64,000 nt of DNA from Weissella confusa (GCA_016466735.1 JAAOED010000002.1:62001-126000); one strand, 5' to 3'. Positions 19,131 through 27,506 are shown, counted from the stretch's first letter. Notes: generated by a model not told the origin, from the letters alone. Made by a program: numbers and translations.

Positions 19131-19222
19131 ATATGTATAATATATCTAATCCGTGTGAACAACGTGTAAAAAAAGTGTTTCAATTAGTTAACAGAACTAA
19201 CAAATCATAAGCTAAGTGTTTC

Positions 19223-19250
19223 AAAAAAGGGACTACCTAGGTAGTCCCTT
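19223..19250 (-). terminator. Terminator of htrA
   Basis: AAGGGACTACC and GGTAGTCCCTT arms with CTAGG-like centre, then TTTTTT on the minus strand; 14 bp after the htrA stop. Confidence 0.9.
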
Positions 19251-19263
19251 CCATTTTTCCCGA

Positions 19264-20538
19264 CTAATTTGACTCAGATGATGATGTTAATGAGCTCGTT
19301 GTCTTCGTTAACTTAGCATCAACCGTCTTTGCCTTACCATCGCGGTAGTATGTAATCTTGATAGTATCGCCAACCTTGTGCTTATACAAGGCATCACGCA
19401 AATCACCAGACCCCGTAATGTCGGTATCATCAATCTTCGTAATGACATCATACTTCTTCAATCCAGCTTCAGCAGCTGCTGAACCATCAGTCGTGCCCAT
19501 CACCACAACACCGCCAGAAACGCTAGTTGGCAAGTTCAAAACACTCGATTGATCAGACGTTGAGACATTGCTCAAGTCAACCATCGTCACACCAAGTGCA
19601 GGGCGCTCCACCTTACCATTCTTTTCCAATTCGTTAATGATGCTTACAACTGTATCTGATGGAATTGCAAATCCCATTCCTTCGACAGATGTTCCGTCAG
19701 ATGATGATGCCAGCTTCATTGAGTTGATTCCTACTACTTGACCAGCTAGGTTAACCAACGGTCCACCCGAGTTACCTGGGTTAATGGCTGCGTCAGTTTG
19801 AATAACCGTCGCCTTACCAAGTGAGTTACCACTCTCATCCGTGGCATCAACTTCACGCTTGGTTGCTGAAATAATGCCTTCAGTTACTGACGTTGCATAT
19901 TCAGACCCTAATGGTGACCCAATTGCCAACACTGATTGTCCTGGCTCAATCTTTGATGAGTCAGCAAAGTCCGCCACTTCAGACACCTTAGCTGAATCCA
20001 CCTTCAAGACCGCCAAGTCGGTTTGCTCATCAGTTCCAACCAATGTCGCCGTCAGCTTTGTACCGTCACTCAACAAAACTTGCAATGCGTTTGAACCAGC
20101 TACCACGTGATTATTCGTCACGATGTAAGCCACACCACCTTGTTTCTTGTAAATGACACCAGATCCTTCAGACGCTGTTTGCAAATCCGAAGAGTCGCTA
20201 TCCTTACTTGAGCTATTACCGTAATCGCTCGTCAAGCCGCCAAACATTGAATCCCCCAATGATTGTTGCTTCTGCAAGTTAATCACTGATACAACCGCAC
20301 CTGAAACCGTGTTAAAGGCCTTTGTTGCGTCAGATGTTCCCTTCACATTTGAATTGCTAACTTTAACCGGCGTCGTCTTGCCGGTCGTCACCGTTGATGG
20401 TGCCAGCATGCCTGAGTTGTTCAAGTAGGCAACTCCCCCTGCTGCCGCACCACCACCAATCAAACCAGCTACCAAACCAACAATTGCGATTTTCATCGTT
20501 GATGACTTGCCACCACTACGTTTTTCATTTTCAATCAT
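19264..20538 (-). CDS. htrA: HtrA-type membrane-anchored serine protease
   Basis: 424 residues. One N-terminal transmembrane anchor (about 16-40) leaves the rest outside. The trypsin-like domain carries the triad His144 (TNNHVV), Asp174 (TDLAVL) and Ser257 (GNSGGPL). One PDZ domain follows (about 310-405), then a Ser/Thr-rich tail. HtrA degrades misfolded exported proteins and is usually tied to envelope-stress control. It is the last gene of the walRKHIJ region, 81 bp after walJ, with GGAGGGGG about 7 nt before the ATG. The start could in principle be used from either walJ read-through or its own promoter; none is clear. Confidence 0.96.
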   Translation of the reverse strand: MIENEKRSGGKSSTMKIAIVGLVAGLIGGGAAAGGVAYLNNSGMLAPSTVTTGKTTPVKVSNSNVKGTSDATKAFNTVSGAVVSVINLQKQQSLGDSMFGGLTSDYGNSSSKDSDSSDLQTASEGSGVIYKKQGGVAYIVTNNHVVAGSNALQVLLSDGTKLTATLVGTDEQTDLAVLKVDSAKVSEVADFADSSKIEPGQSVLAIGSPLGSEYATSVTEGIISATKREVDATDESGNSLGKATVIQTDAAINPGNSGGPLVNLAGQVVGINSMKLASSSDGTSVEGMGFAIPSDTVVSIINELEKNGKVERPALGVTMVDLSNVSTSDQSSVLNLPTSVSGGVVVMGTTDGSAAAEAGLKKYDVITKIDDTDITGSGDLRDALYKHKVGDTIKITYYRDGKAKTVDAKLTKTTSSLTSSSESN

Positions 20539-20619
20539 GGGTAACCCCCTCCATATTATCTCTGATTATTTACTCATATTGTAACGGCTATCCCTTTAAG
20601 ACGTCTTAAGAAAGCTTTC

Positions 20620-21435
20620 TTAAATATCCAATAATTTCGTTGCCTGCGCCGGATCGGTATCAAACAGATTGAAATCATGTCCAACCCCAAAGTCATGTTC
20701 TTCCAGCACTGATTGAACCGTCAAATGAGCTAATGGCTTTTGATTATTCTCTTGACTCAAGTGCCCCAAGAAAACATTCTTCGTCCGGTTTCCCAAAATT
20801 TCGGTCAACGCCAATGCACCGTCTTCATTGGACAGGTGCCCTTGATCACTCAAAATGCGTTGCTTTAAATTCCAAGCATAACCACCCATACGTAGCATTT
20901 CATAATCGTGGTTTGCTTCCATCAACACAGCATCGGCATTCCGAATTGTGCCAACAATGCGGTCATTAACGTAACCTGTATCCGTCAACATCGCAAACGT
21001 CTTATTGTCGTGATGGAATGCATAAAACTGCGGGTCAGCCGCGTCGTGAGAAACACTAAAGCTCTCGACATCCAAGTCACCAAACAGCTTTGTCTGACCA
21101 GCTTCCAGAATATTCATCTGCTCTGGCTTAATTTTACCAATCTTACCCGCCATCGCATCCCACGTCTTCGCATTTGCATAGACGTCAAAGCCATACTTGC
21201 GTGCCAACACACCAACACCTGCAATGTGGTCACTGTGTTCGTGTGTCACAAACAAAGCATCAACATCCGTCAACGACCGACCGATTTGATTCATCAACCC
21301 ATCAATCTTTTTACCCGATAAACCAGCATCAACCAGCACCTTATGTGTCGGCGTTTCAATGTACGTAACGTTTCCCTTACTGCCAGAGGCCAACATTGAC
21401 ACATGAAAATCACTTGCCATTTCTGCCATCCCCAT
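20620..21435 (-). CDS. walJ: Metallo-beta-lactamase-fold hydrolase WalJ/YycJ
   Basis: 271 residues. The MBL motif THEHSDHIAGVGVL supplies the metal ligands; further ligands are in FSVSHDAADP, LTDTGYV and the C-terminal FLGHLSQENNQ. WalJ/VicX proteins accompany the WalRK two-component system and are linked to cell division and DNA-repair phenotypes; the substrate is unsettled. The start is uncertain: ATG at 21435 has only an A-rich upstream, while the ATG at 21420 (MASDFHVSML) has GGGG 9 nt upstream. It is separated from yycI by a strong hairpin with a T-run, so expression with the operon needs read-through or an own promoter. Confidence 0.93.
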   Translation of the reverse strand: MGMAEMASDFHVSMLASGSKGNVTYIETPTHKVLVDAGLSGKKIDGLMNQIGRSLTDVDALFVTHEHSDHIAGVGVLARKYGFDVYANAKTWDAMAGKIGKIKPEQMNILEAGQTKLFGDLDVESFSVSHDAADPQFYAFHHDNKTFAMLTDTGYVNDRIVGTIRNADAVLMEANHDYEMLRMGGYAWNLKQRILSDQGHLSNEDGALALTEILGNRTKNVFLGHLSQENNQKPLAHLTVQSVLEEHDFGVGHDFNLFDTDPAQATKLLDI

Positions 21436-21457
21436 TCTTTTTTATTATCTACAAAGT

Positions 21458-21493
21458 AAAAACGCCACATGACAAAAGAGTCACGTGGCGTTT
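21458..21493 (-). terminator. Terminator between yycI and walJ
   Basis: AAACGCCACGTGAC pairs with GTCATGTGGCGTTT (one G-T pair), ending TTTTTAC on the minus strand. It divides the walRKHI part from walJ-htrA. Confidence 0.85.
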
Positions 21494-21518
21494 CGTCGTT
21501 ATCTATTCTAACACGTCA

Positions 21519-22331
21519 TTATTTCATTAAGGCGCCATTCAGCGCATTGATTCGTAATAACGTCGTGTTGCCAGTACCATCCGTCACCGAAAAAATCCAC
21601 GCTGGTACAAAAATCGTATCATCACCAACTGTCGTCAGTGGTGCATATCCCATGTGACTCCAATTCAACTTACCATTATTTGGAATTTCATTATATTGAT
21701 AAGCGCCAATTAACGCTTTTTCTTCCGAAATCAACGTGGTTGAATCACGTAACACTTGGGCATTCGAAACGTATGTTTGGGTATATCCCTTTAAATCGTG
21801 ATTCTTATCCAACAAGAATCTGATTTGCGCACGTGACGTCATAAATTGGCGTCGGTTCGTCATTTTCTGCGTATAGACCACCATCGCCGAATTATCCGAA
21901 TCATTATTCGCATACTCCGTCAATTTTGCATCATACATATACTGGGCACCCGCAATCACTTGCGTTTTGTCGTCAACCAACTTTTGTAGCGATTTGCGTA
22001 CATCTGATCGGGACGTTCCCATAAACACTGGCTTATCTAACGTTGCTGTTAGTTGTTTACCCGTAAGCTTGGTTGACCAGCGCTTGTCTAAACTATCCAT
22101 ATTAGCCTTAAGAAATTCATCGCCATCTTGCCCACCAATATAGGCGCCAGTTTGAGAATCAGTGTCCAACTCGCCAACCTGAATGCCATCGCTCTTCATT
22201 TCTGATAGGATACTTTCCGTTGCCGTTGGATTTGCGGCTGGTTGGTGAATTTGGAACCATTGGAAAGCCAAAAAGATATCGATAGCCACAAAAACCACTA
22301 AGAAAGTCGCTAAGATTTTTTTGAAATCCAT
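21519..22331 (-). CDS. yycI: WalRK regulator YycI
   Basis: 270 residues: one N-terminal transmembrane helix (about 6-26, ILATFLVVFVAIDIFLAFQW) and an extracellular beta-rich domain. YycI and YycH are membrane-anchored modulators of the WalK sensor kinase. Its ATG overlaps the yycH stop by one base (TGATG), with GGAGG 10 nt upstream inside yycH, so translation is coupled. Identification rests on position and architecture (YycI sequences diverge strongly), and on C-terminal features such as WSHMGYAPL and VPAWIFSVTDG. Confidence 0.9.
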   Translation of the reverse strand: MDFKKILATFLVVFVAIDIFLAFQWFQIHQPAANPTATESILSEMKSDGIQVGELDTDSQTGAYIGGQDGDEFLKANMDSLDKRWSTKLTGKQLTATLDKPVFMGTSRSDVRKSLQKLVDDKTQVIAGAQYMYDAKLTEYANNDSDNSAMVVYTQKMTNRRQFMTSRAQIRFLLDKNHDLKGYTQTYVSNAQVLRDSTTLISEEKALIGAYQYNEIPNNGKLNWSHMGYAPLTTVGDDTIFVPAWIFSVTDGTGNTTLLRINALNGALMK

Positions 22332-23656
22332 CAGTTCGCTCCTCCTTGATTCTCAGCTAGCTTATCATTAACCGCTTGCCAGGTGTTGCCGACTTCAAAG
22401 TACCACTCGGGCTGCAACGTCACGATATTTTGATTGGTATCTGACACCCAGCGATAACCGTAAGCCATATTCGTAATCGACTTCTTTGCCACACCAGCGC
22501 CAGCCAATTTCTTAATCACCTCATCCGAGGTCGGCAACGTCACGCGAACATTATTGTCCGCCGGCAACGGCACCTGCAATGAATACTGTGAAAAATCAAT
22601 TTCTTGGTGGCGACTATCGTGTTGCTTCATTTGAACTGTACCATACGCAGTTTGGTTGAAAATTGGCAACCCATTAACATAAAGACGATAAATCAAGTGA
22701 CGTCCCATGTCATGACTTTCAAAGAAGTAGATATTGTCAGGAATTTGGTGGATTCGAACCAACCAGTCATATCCCTTAGCCATACGTTGATTAAACGTCT
22801 TACCTAAATCAGATACATCATATGCGTCATACTTCGCTACACCAGAAACCGTATCCACCGTCATTTGCCGTGACACTCCGTCATTGTACGTCAACGTATT
22901 GCCGTTGCGATTTGCACTTGGCGTCGTCGTACCGGCAAAGAGCGCGGACAAATAATTATTCGTTGCATTCGTTTCCATCAGATAGCTATATGAACGTAAT
23001 GAGACTGACTCGAGCGCATCAGTCAATACACGCTTACCGTTAAGTTCAAACTTAACCTTCACGCGTTCGTCACTCATCTTAAAACTATCTAACGACTTAG
23101 CAGCATTTTTAACCGCATACCGATAAATCGTCCGATGTTTATCGTCCATAAACAATATTTCGTTCTTAGACTCTTGCGGCACCCGAATGCGATTGATTTC
23201 AGCATTGGCCGGCAAATCAACATCGTTCGTCATCAGTTGATTAACTACTCCACCTGCAACGGCATCAGGGAAACTCATCAATACAGTTCCCTTTTTAGAC
23301 AATGTTTTGAGGTATTCAGCGTCCGTCAGCTTTTGCTTTGTATAATCGCCAACTTCCCAGGTCGTCAAACGCTTAATCATTTTCGTGGTCGTCGGGCGAT
23401 AATCAATAACTGAATATTGCACATTATCTTCGTTGTACACCAGTTGATCAAACCCATATAGGTCCGTTAAAGACTTGGAGGCAACCACTTGCTGCGTCGC
23501 ATCCGCATTACTTTTATCATGATTTAAGTCACGTCCCGGACTACGCCACAAACTAACTGACAATGCGATACTAATACCAATCGCCAGAATCAGCATCACT
23601 ACTAAGCCAAAACGACGGAATAGTACTTTGAAACGATAATGTAGTCGATTAATCAT
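22331..23656 (-). CDS. yycH: WalRK regulator YycH
   Basis: 441 residues from ATG 23656 (MINRLHYRFKVLF). Several in-frame ATGs exist upstream, up to 23704. This one is preferred because it gives a normal short cytosolic lead, a GGTGA-like site just upstream and an 8-nt overlap with walK. One transmembrane helix (about 15-36) precedes a large extracellular domain (..QTAYGTVQMKQ, GYRWVSDTNQNIVTLQPEWYFEV). By family it forms a complex with YycI and WalK and adjusts kinase activity. Weak sequence conservation is normal for YycH. Confidence 0.9.
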   Translation of the reverse strand: MINRLHYRFKVLFRRFGLVVMLILAIGISIALSVSLWRSPGRDLNHDKSNADATQQVVASKSLTDLYGFDQLVYNEDNVQYSVIDYRPTTTKMIKRLTTWEVGDYTKQKLTDAEYLKTLSKKGTVLMSFPDAVAGGVVNQLMTNDVDLPANAEINRIRVPQESKNEILFMDDKHRTIYRYAVKNAAKSLDSFKMSDERVKVKFELNGKRVLTDALESVSLRSYSYLMETNATNNYLSALFAGTTTPSANRNGNTLTYNDGVSRQMTVDTVSGVAKYDAYDVSDLGKTFNQRMAKGYDWLVRIHQIPDNIYFFESHDMGRHLIYRLYVNGLPIFNQTAYGTVQMKQHDSRHQEIDFSQYSLQVPLPADNNVRVTLPTSDEVIKKLAGAGVAKKSITNMAYGYRWVSDTNQNIVTLQPEWYFEVGNTWQAVNDKLAENQGGAN

Positions 23657-25544
23657 CCCATTCACCATCATCCCACTCATCTTCCGCTGGATCGTAAGCT
23701 TCATATGGCAATGAAATTGAGAACGTTGACCCCTGGCCTTCGGAAGAGTCTACCCAAATTTTACCGCCGAAGCGTTCGATAATTTCCTTTGAAATGGCAA
23801 GCCCCAAACCAGTTCCACCTTGGGCACGTGAACGCGCCTTATCAACACGGAAGAAACGGTCAAAAATGTGGCCCAAATCCTTCTTCGGAATTCCCAAACC
23901 TTGGTCAGTAATGCTTAGCACAACCTCAGTCTTACGATCAATCATGCGAGCTGTAATAACACCACCATCAGGTGAATACTTGATGGCATTGTTCATAATG
24001 TTATCCACAACTTGGGTGAACTTCGATGTATCCAACTCAACCCAAATTTGCGAATCCGTAATTTCGCGCTTGATTGTGTAATACTTTTCAGGCTTATCAT
24101 CATTCGCAATAATCATATCGAATCGGTTCAAAATGTAGTTGAACAATTCGCCAACGTTGACGTATTCCGTCTCCAACTTCATCGTACCCGAGTCCATTCG
24201 TGATAGCTCAAGCAAGTCGTTGATCATGTGAATCATACGGGTTGTTTCGTCTTGGGCAACCGCCAAGAAACTCTTGGCAACTTCCGGATCCTCAATCGCA
24301 CCTTCTTGCAACGCGTCGACGTATGACTTTACAGAAGTCAACGGCGTGCGCAATTCGTGTGAAACGTTCGAAACGAATTGACGACGCTCTTCTTCGATGC
24401 GCTGTTGCTCAGTAACGTCGTGTAGCACGATAACCAGGCCAGAAATGAACCCTGATGCGCGCTGAATCAAACTGAAGTAAGCACGGATAATCAATTGACG
24501 TTCATCGTTACTGAAATCGAGCAACAATTCATCTTGGTTATCAAGCAACTCACGCAAATTATAACGATCAGCAATTTGCAAAACTTCCAAAATTGATTGA
24601 CCCAAGGCCACATTGCTGTCTTCCATACCCGTCATTTGCAACGCAGCCGTATTAATGATGTTAATGCTTCCACGACGGTCGGTGGCAATAACACCATCAG
24701 TCATGTGTTCCAACACGGAATCCAAACGACGACGTTCAAACTCAGTTGAGTTCGTCGTTTCTTCGATTCGAACCGCTAGCGCATTAACATTTTCAGCCAA
24801 TTGCCCAATTTCGTCGTTTGAACGAACCAAAATACCACCGGAGTAATCTCCCTGCGCAATGCGCGTGGTGCGATCATTGATTTCGGCAATCGGCTTCGTC
24901 AAACTACGTGAAATAATCACGGCCATGACCACACCCAAGACCACCGCTAACAATGATGCTGAGAAGTAAATCAACGAGATGTGATTCAAGTTGTCATACG
25001 TCGTTTCAAGACTTGCGCGCACTTCAACAACACCAACAATGTTACTTTCTCCACCCGACGAACTTACCAAGGGCTTTACAACCACCTGATAACGAACACC
25101 AGAACGTTCTTCAATTGGGTTCTTGGTGTACTTCCCACCAGCCAGTGCTGCCTTAACGTTAGCATCGGTTGTTTTTTGCCCAACTTCATCTTGAGCATTG
25201 ATATCACTCGTACCGCGAATAATGCCTGATGAATCAATTACCTCAATCTCTGAAATTGAGGCATTGTTAATTGACGTTAGAATAGTGTGGATATCACTAT
25301 TCGCCTTCGTTTGGTCTGTGCTAATCAATTGCTGTGTTAGCGAATCATTCACATAAGCCGGCAACGCGATTTGCGTTCTAAACGTTGCCAAATTTTGTTG
25401 TTCCAAACGTTTAACGAAGAATGCCCCGACCAGTTCCAACGTTACTAACAGCGTCAGCGTAAATACCAACGCAATTTTAAAATGGATTGAAGAAAAAAAC
25501 TTCCGCCACCTTTTTTGCTCTGTCAATTCTTCAAAATCTGCCAT
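23649..25544 (-). CDS. walK: Sensor histidine kinase WalK
   Basis: 631 residues. TM1 is at about 21-44, an extracellular PAS-like loop at 45-188, TM2 at 190-212, HAMP at 212-262 and an internal PAS at 270-375. The dimerisation/phosphoacceptor domain has His396 (FVSNVSHELRTPL); the ATPase domain has the N box MNNAIKYSPDGG, DQGLGIP and FRVDKARSRAQGGTGLGL. The C-terminus ends in an acidic DDGEWDD tail. WalK senses the cell wall (lipid II or peptidoglycan turnover) and phosphorylates WalR. GGGAG lies 13 nt before the ATG, rather far. It follows walR by 74 bp and overlaps yycH. Confidence 0.97.
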   Translation of the reverse strand: MADFEELTEQKRWRKFFSSIHFKIALVFTLTLLVTLELVGAFFVKRLEQQNLATFRTQIALPAYVNDSLTQQLISTDQTKANSDIHTILTSINNASISEIEVIDSSGIIRGTSDINAQDEVGQKTTDANVKAALAGGKYTKNPIEERSGVRYQVVVKPLVSSSGGESNIVGVVEVRASLETTYDNLNHISLIYFSASLLAVVLGVVMAVIISRSLTKPIAEINDRTTRIAQGDYSGGILVRSNDEIGQLAENVNALAVRIEETTNSTEFERRRLDSVLEHMTDGVIATDRRGSINIINTAALQMTGMEDSNVALGQSILEVLQIADRYNLRELLDNQDELLLDFSNDERQLIIRAYFSLIQRASGFISGLVIVLHDVTEQQRIEEERRQFVSNVSHELRTPLTSVKSYVDALQEGAIEDPEVAKSFLAVAQDETTRMIHMINDLLELSRMDSGTMKLETEYVNVGELFNYILNRFDMIIANDDKPEKYYTIKREITDSQIWVELDTSKFTQVVDNIMNNAIKYSPDGGVITARMIDRKTEVVLSITDQGLGIPKKDLGHIFDRFFRVDKARSRAQGGTGLGLAISKEIIERFGGKIWVDSSEGQGSTFSISLPYEAYDPAEDEWDDGEWDD

Positions 25545-25618
25545 CGCGTTTTTAATACTCCCAAATTCAATTAAAAAAATAGCGCCATGCCAATCGGCAC
25601 GGCACTAACCAGTCTGCT

Positions 25619-26320
25619 TTATTCTTCTGAAGCCTTCAAATAGTAACCGACACCACGACGTGTCATCAAAATTTGTGGGTGACTTGGCGTTTCTTCAATC
25701 TTTTCACGAATACGACGCACCGTCACATCGACCGTACGAACGTCCCCAAAGTAATCGTAACCCCAAACCGTTTGCAACAAATCGTCACGCGTCATAACTT
25801 GACCAATGTGCTTAGCCAAGTGGTGCAACAATTCAAACTCGCGGTGTGTCAATTCAATATCTTGACCGTTCTTAGATACCATATATGCGTCAGGGTGAAT
25901 CGTTAGGGCACCAATCTTGATATCCCCACTATCATCCATGACATTTTGACCAGCAACTGGCGCTTGGCGGCGCAAGTTAGCCTTGATACGTGCCAACAAC
26001 TCTCGGTTTGAGAATGGCTTTGTAACATAATCATCAGCACCCATCTCAAGACCCAAAACCTTATCGATTTCTGAATCCTTGGCTGTTACCATGATAACGG
26101 GCGTTTGTGACTTCGTGCGAATTTGACGTAGGACTTCGGTTCCTTCAAGCTCAGGCAACATTTGGTCTAGCAAAACTAGATCAGGTTCTTCGCTCTCAAA
26201 AAGATCCAACGCCTCTTGACCATCCATGGCCACGACAACGTCGTATCCTTCCTTTGTCAAATTAAACTTGATAATATCTGAAATTGGCTTTTCGTCATCG
26301 ACGACTAAAATTTTACTCAT
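25619..26320 (-). CDS. walR: Response regulator WalR
   Basis: 233 residues. The receiver domain has acidic pocket VVDDE (8-10), phosphoacceptor Asp52 (LLDQMLP), Thr in MVTAKDSE and Lys in [11 protein letters not shown]. The OmpR-type winged helix (about 130-230) has [19 protein letters not shown] and [12 protein letters not shown]. This is the essential regulator of wall hydrolase and surface genes in low-GC Gram-positives. First gene of the operon, with a promoter at 26359-26386 and GGGAGG upstream of the ATG. It is transcribed away from the tRNA-Lys cluster. Confidence 0.98.
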   Translation of the reverse strand: MSKILVVDDEKPISDIIKFNLTKEGYDVVVAMDGQEALDLFESEEPDLVLLDQMLPELEGTEVLRQIRTKSQTPVIMVTAKDSEIDKVLGLEMGADDYVTKPFSNRELLARIKANLRRQAPVAGQNVMDDSGDIKIGALTIHPDAYMVSKNGQDIELTHREFELLHHLAKHIGQVMTRDDLLQTVWGYDYFGDVRTVDVTVRRIREKIEETPSHPQILMTRRGVGYYLKASEE

Positions 26321-26358
26321 CTGTTCTTTATCCTCCCAGTGGCGGGTATCTTGTAACT

Positions 26359-26386
26359 ATTATAGCATGTTACAATGTTTTCGTAA
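26359..26386 (-). promoter_or_regulatory. walR promoter
   Basis: TTACGA (26386-26381), 16-bp spacer, TATAAT (26364-26359). Start about 35 bp before the walR ATG. Confidence 0.7.
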
Positions 26387-26425
26387 TCTTTCAGAAACAG
26401 AAAACATTTATTTTACAAAAAAGGG

Positions 26426-26454
26426 TTGCAAAACATTCATATACTTGTTATTAT
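26426..26454 (+). promoter_or_regulatory. Promoter of tRNA-Lys copy 1
   Basis: TTGCAA, 17 bp, TATTAT. The same box pair and spacing occur before all four copies. Confidence 0.85.
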
Positions 26455-26487
26455 ATTATCTGTTGTTGTGGCAACGAAAAGAATTAT

Positions 26488-26560
26488 GGGCAGATAGCTC
26501 AGTTGGTAGAGCAACGGACTCTTAATCCGTGGGTCCAGGGTTCGAGCCCCTGTCTGCCCA
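26488..26560 (+). tRNA. tRNA-Lys(CUU), copy 1
   Basis: 73 nt: acceptor GGGCAGA/TCTGCCC with discriminator A; D-arm GCTC/GAGC; anticodon stem ACGGA/TCCGT around CTCTTAA (anticodon CTT at 34-36); T-arm CAGGG/CCCTG. CCA is not encoded. It has its own promoter and its own terminator, and reads Lys codon AAG. Confidence 0.97.
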
Positions 26561-26566
26561 TCCCAT

Positions 26567-26602
26567 AACCACCAGGTCATTTGATCTGGTGGTTTTCTTT
26601 TT
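26567..26602 (+). terminator. Terminator of tRNA-Lys copy 1
   Basis: AACCACCAG..CTGGTGGTT then TTCTTTTT; begins 6 bp after the tRNA. Confidence 0.92.
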
Positions 26603-26659
26603 ACATCAACGTTAATTTCAGGTTCGTCATGAAAAAAACGTTTTTTATTCAAAAAAGTG

Positions 26660-26688
26660 TTGCATTCATTTTCATATGGTGGTATATT
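26660..26688 (+). promoter_or_regulatory. Promoter of tRNA-Lys copy 2
   Basis: TTGCAT, 17 bp, TATATT; leader CTGTTGTTGAG.. as in the other copies. Confidence 0.82.
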
Positions 26689-26724
26689 TATATCTGTTGT
26701 TGAGAGACACAAAGAGAATTACAT

Positions 26725-26797
26725 GGGCAGATAGCTCAGTTGGTAGAGCAACGGACTCTTAATCCGTGGGTCCAGGGTTCGAGCCCCTGTCTGCCCA
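26725..26797 (+). tRNA. tRNA-Lys(CUU), copy 2
   Basis: The 73-nt tRNA sequence is identical to copy 1. It sits 237 bp downstream of copy 1, in a separate transcription unit with diverged flanks. Confidence 0.97.
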
Positions 26798-26803
26798 TCC
26801 CAT

Positions 26804-26839
26804 AACCGCTAGGTCGTTTGATCTAGCGGTTTTCTTTTT
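26804..26839 (+). terminator. Terminator of tRNA-Lys copy 2
   Basis: AACCGCTAG..CTAGCGGTT then TTCTTTTT. Compared with copy 1, both stem strands changed together (compensatory). Confidence 0.92.
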
Positions 26840-26910
26840 GCATTCTAGCTTGTCCGCTGCACTAAAATACCTCCCACCACTCTTTTTAAAACTTTTTTCA
26901 AATAAAACAC

Positions 26911-26939
26911 TTGCACAGTGTCGAAAATTCTGGTATATT
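26911..26939 (+). promoter_or_regulatory. Promoter of tRNA-Lys copy 3
   Basis: TTGCAC, 17 bp, TATATT. Confidence 0.82.
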
Positions 26940-26972
26940 AATGTCTGTTGTTGAGGCAACGAAGAAAATTAT

Positions 26973-27045
26973 GGGCAGATAGCTCAGTTGGTAGAGCAAC
27001 GGACTCTTAATCCGTGGGTCCAGGGTTCGAGCCCCTGTCTGCCCA
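26973..27045 (+). tRNA. tRNA-Lys(CUU), copy 3
   Basis: Identical 73-nt tRNA, anticodon CTT, no CCA. The leader GTTGTTGAGGCAACGAAG.. can form a small GTTG/CAAC hairpin, also seen before copy 4. Confidence 0.97.
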
Positions 27046-27052
27046 TCCCATA

Positions 27053-27086
27053 GCCGCTAGGTCATTGACCTGGCGGTTTTCTTTTT
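27053..27086 (+). terminator. Terminator of tRNA-Lys copy 3
   Basis: CCGCTAGGTCA / TGACCTGGCGG with one T-G pair, followed by TTTTCTTTTT. Confidence 0.9.
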
Positions 27087-27158
27087 GCCATTTTATCAGA
27101 GCAGCCAGCAATCTCAACATGGCGAGATTTATTGTATTGCCCCCTAGGTTGTTTGATC

Positions 27159-27208
27159 ACAGCAGTTAGCGCTCTGTCTAAAACCTCCGACATTCCCAGT
27201 CTGCTCTA
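27159..27208. repeat. Direct repeat, first copy
   Basis: About 50 bp (ACAGC..TCTAAAAC..TCCGACATTCCC.. AGTCTGCT..TAT) that recurs at 27459-27506 with few differences. The two copies sit about 120-90 bp downstream of tRNA-Lys copies 3 and 4, marking the boundaries of a tandem duplication. Confidence 0.75.
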
Positions 27209-27233
27209 TGATCACTTTTTTCAAACAAAACGC

Positions 27234-27262
27234 TTGCATGCTTACTAATTATCTGGTATTAT
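27234..27262 (+). promoter_or_regulatory. Promoter of tRNA-Lys copy 4
   Basis: TTGCAT, 17 bp, TATTAT. Confidence 0.85.
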
Positions 27263-27295
27263 TAATTCTGTTGTTGAGGCAACGAAGAAAATTAT

Positions 27296-27368
27296 GGGCA
27301 GATAGCTCAGTTGGTAGAGCAACGGACTCTTAATCCGTGGGTCCAGGGTTCGAGCCCCTGTCTGCCCA
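27296..27368 (+). tRNA. tRNA-Lys(CUU), copy 4
   Basis: Identical 73-nt tRNA with anticodon CTT. Last of the four units; 323 bp from copy 3. Confidence 0.97.
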
Positions 27369-27376
27369 TCCCATAG

Positions 27377-27409
27377 CCGCCAGGTCATTGACCTGGCGGT
27401 TTTCTTTTT
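27377..27409 (+). terminator. Terminator of tRNA-Lys copy 4
   Basis: CCGCCAGGTCA / TGACCTGGCGG, then TTTTCTTTTT. Confidence 0.92.
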
Positions 27410-27421
27410 ACCATCATGCAC

Positions 27422-27457
27422 AAAAGCCGGTTCGCGTTCTGCGTAACCGGCTTTTTT
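27422..27457 (-). terminator. Bidirectional terminator
   Basis: AAAAGCCGGTT and AACCGGCTTTTTT arms. On the minus strand it serves the gene ending at 27508; it also backs up the tRNA-Lys copy 4 terminator on the plus strand. Confidence 0.85.
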
Positions 27458-27458
27458 C

Positions 27459-27506
27459 ACAGCGGCTGTCGGTCTAAAACATCCGACATTCCCCAGTCTG
27501 CTTTAT
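27459..27506. repeat. Direct repeat, second copy
   Basis: Matches 27159-27208. It touches the stop codon of the membrane-protein gene at 27508, so this is probably the parental copy and 27159-27208 the duplicate. Confidence 0.7.

Noticed and set aside
26488-27409. CRISPR-like array of four 73-bp repeats
   Set aside because: The repeats are complete tRNA-Lys genes with promoters and terminators; spacing is 160-250 bp and irregular.
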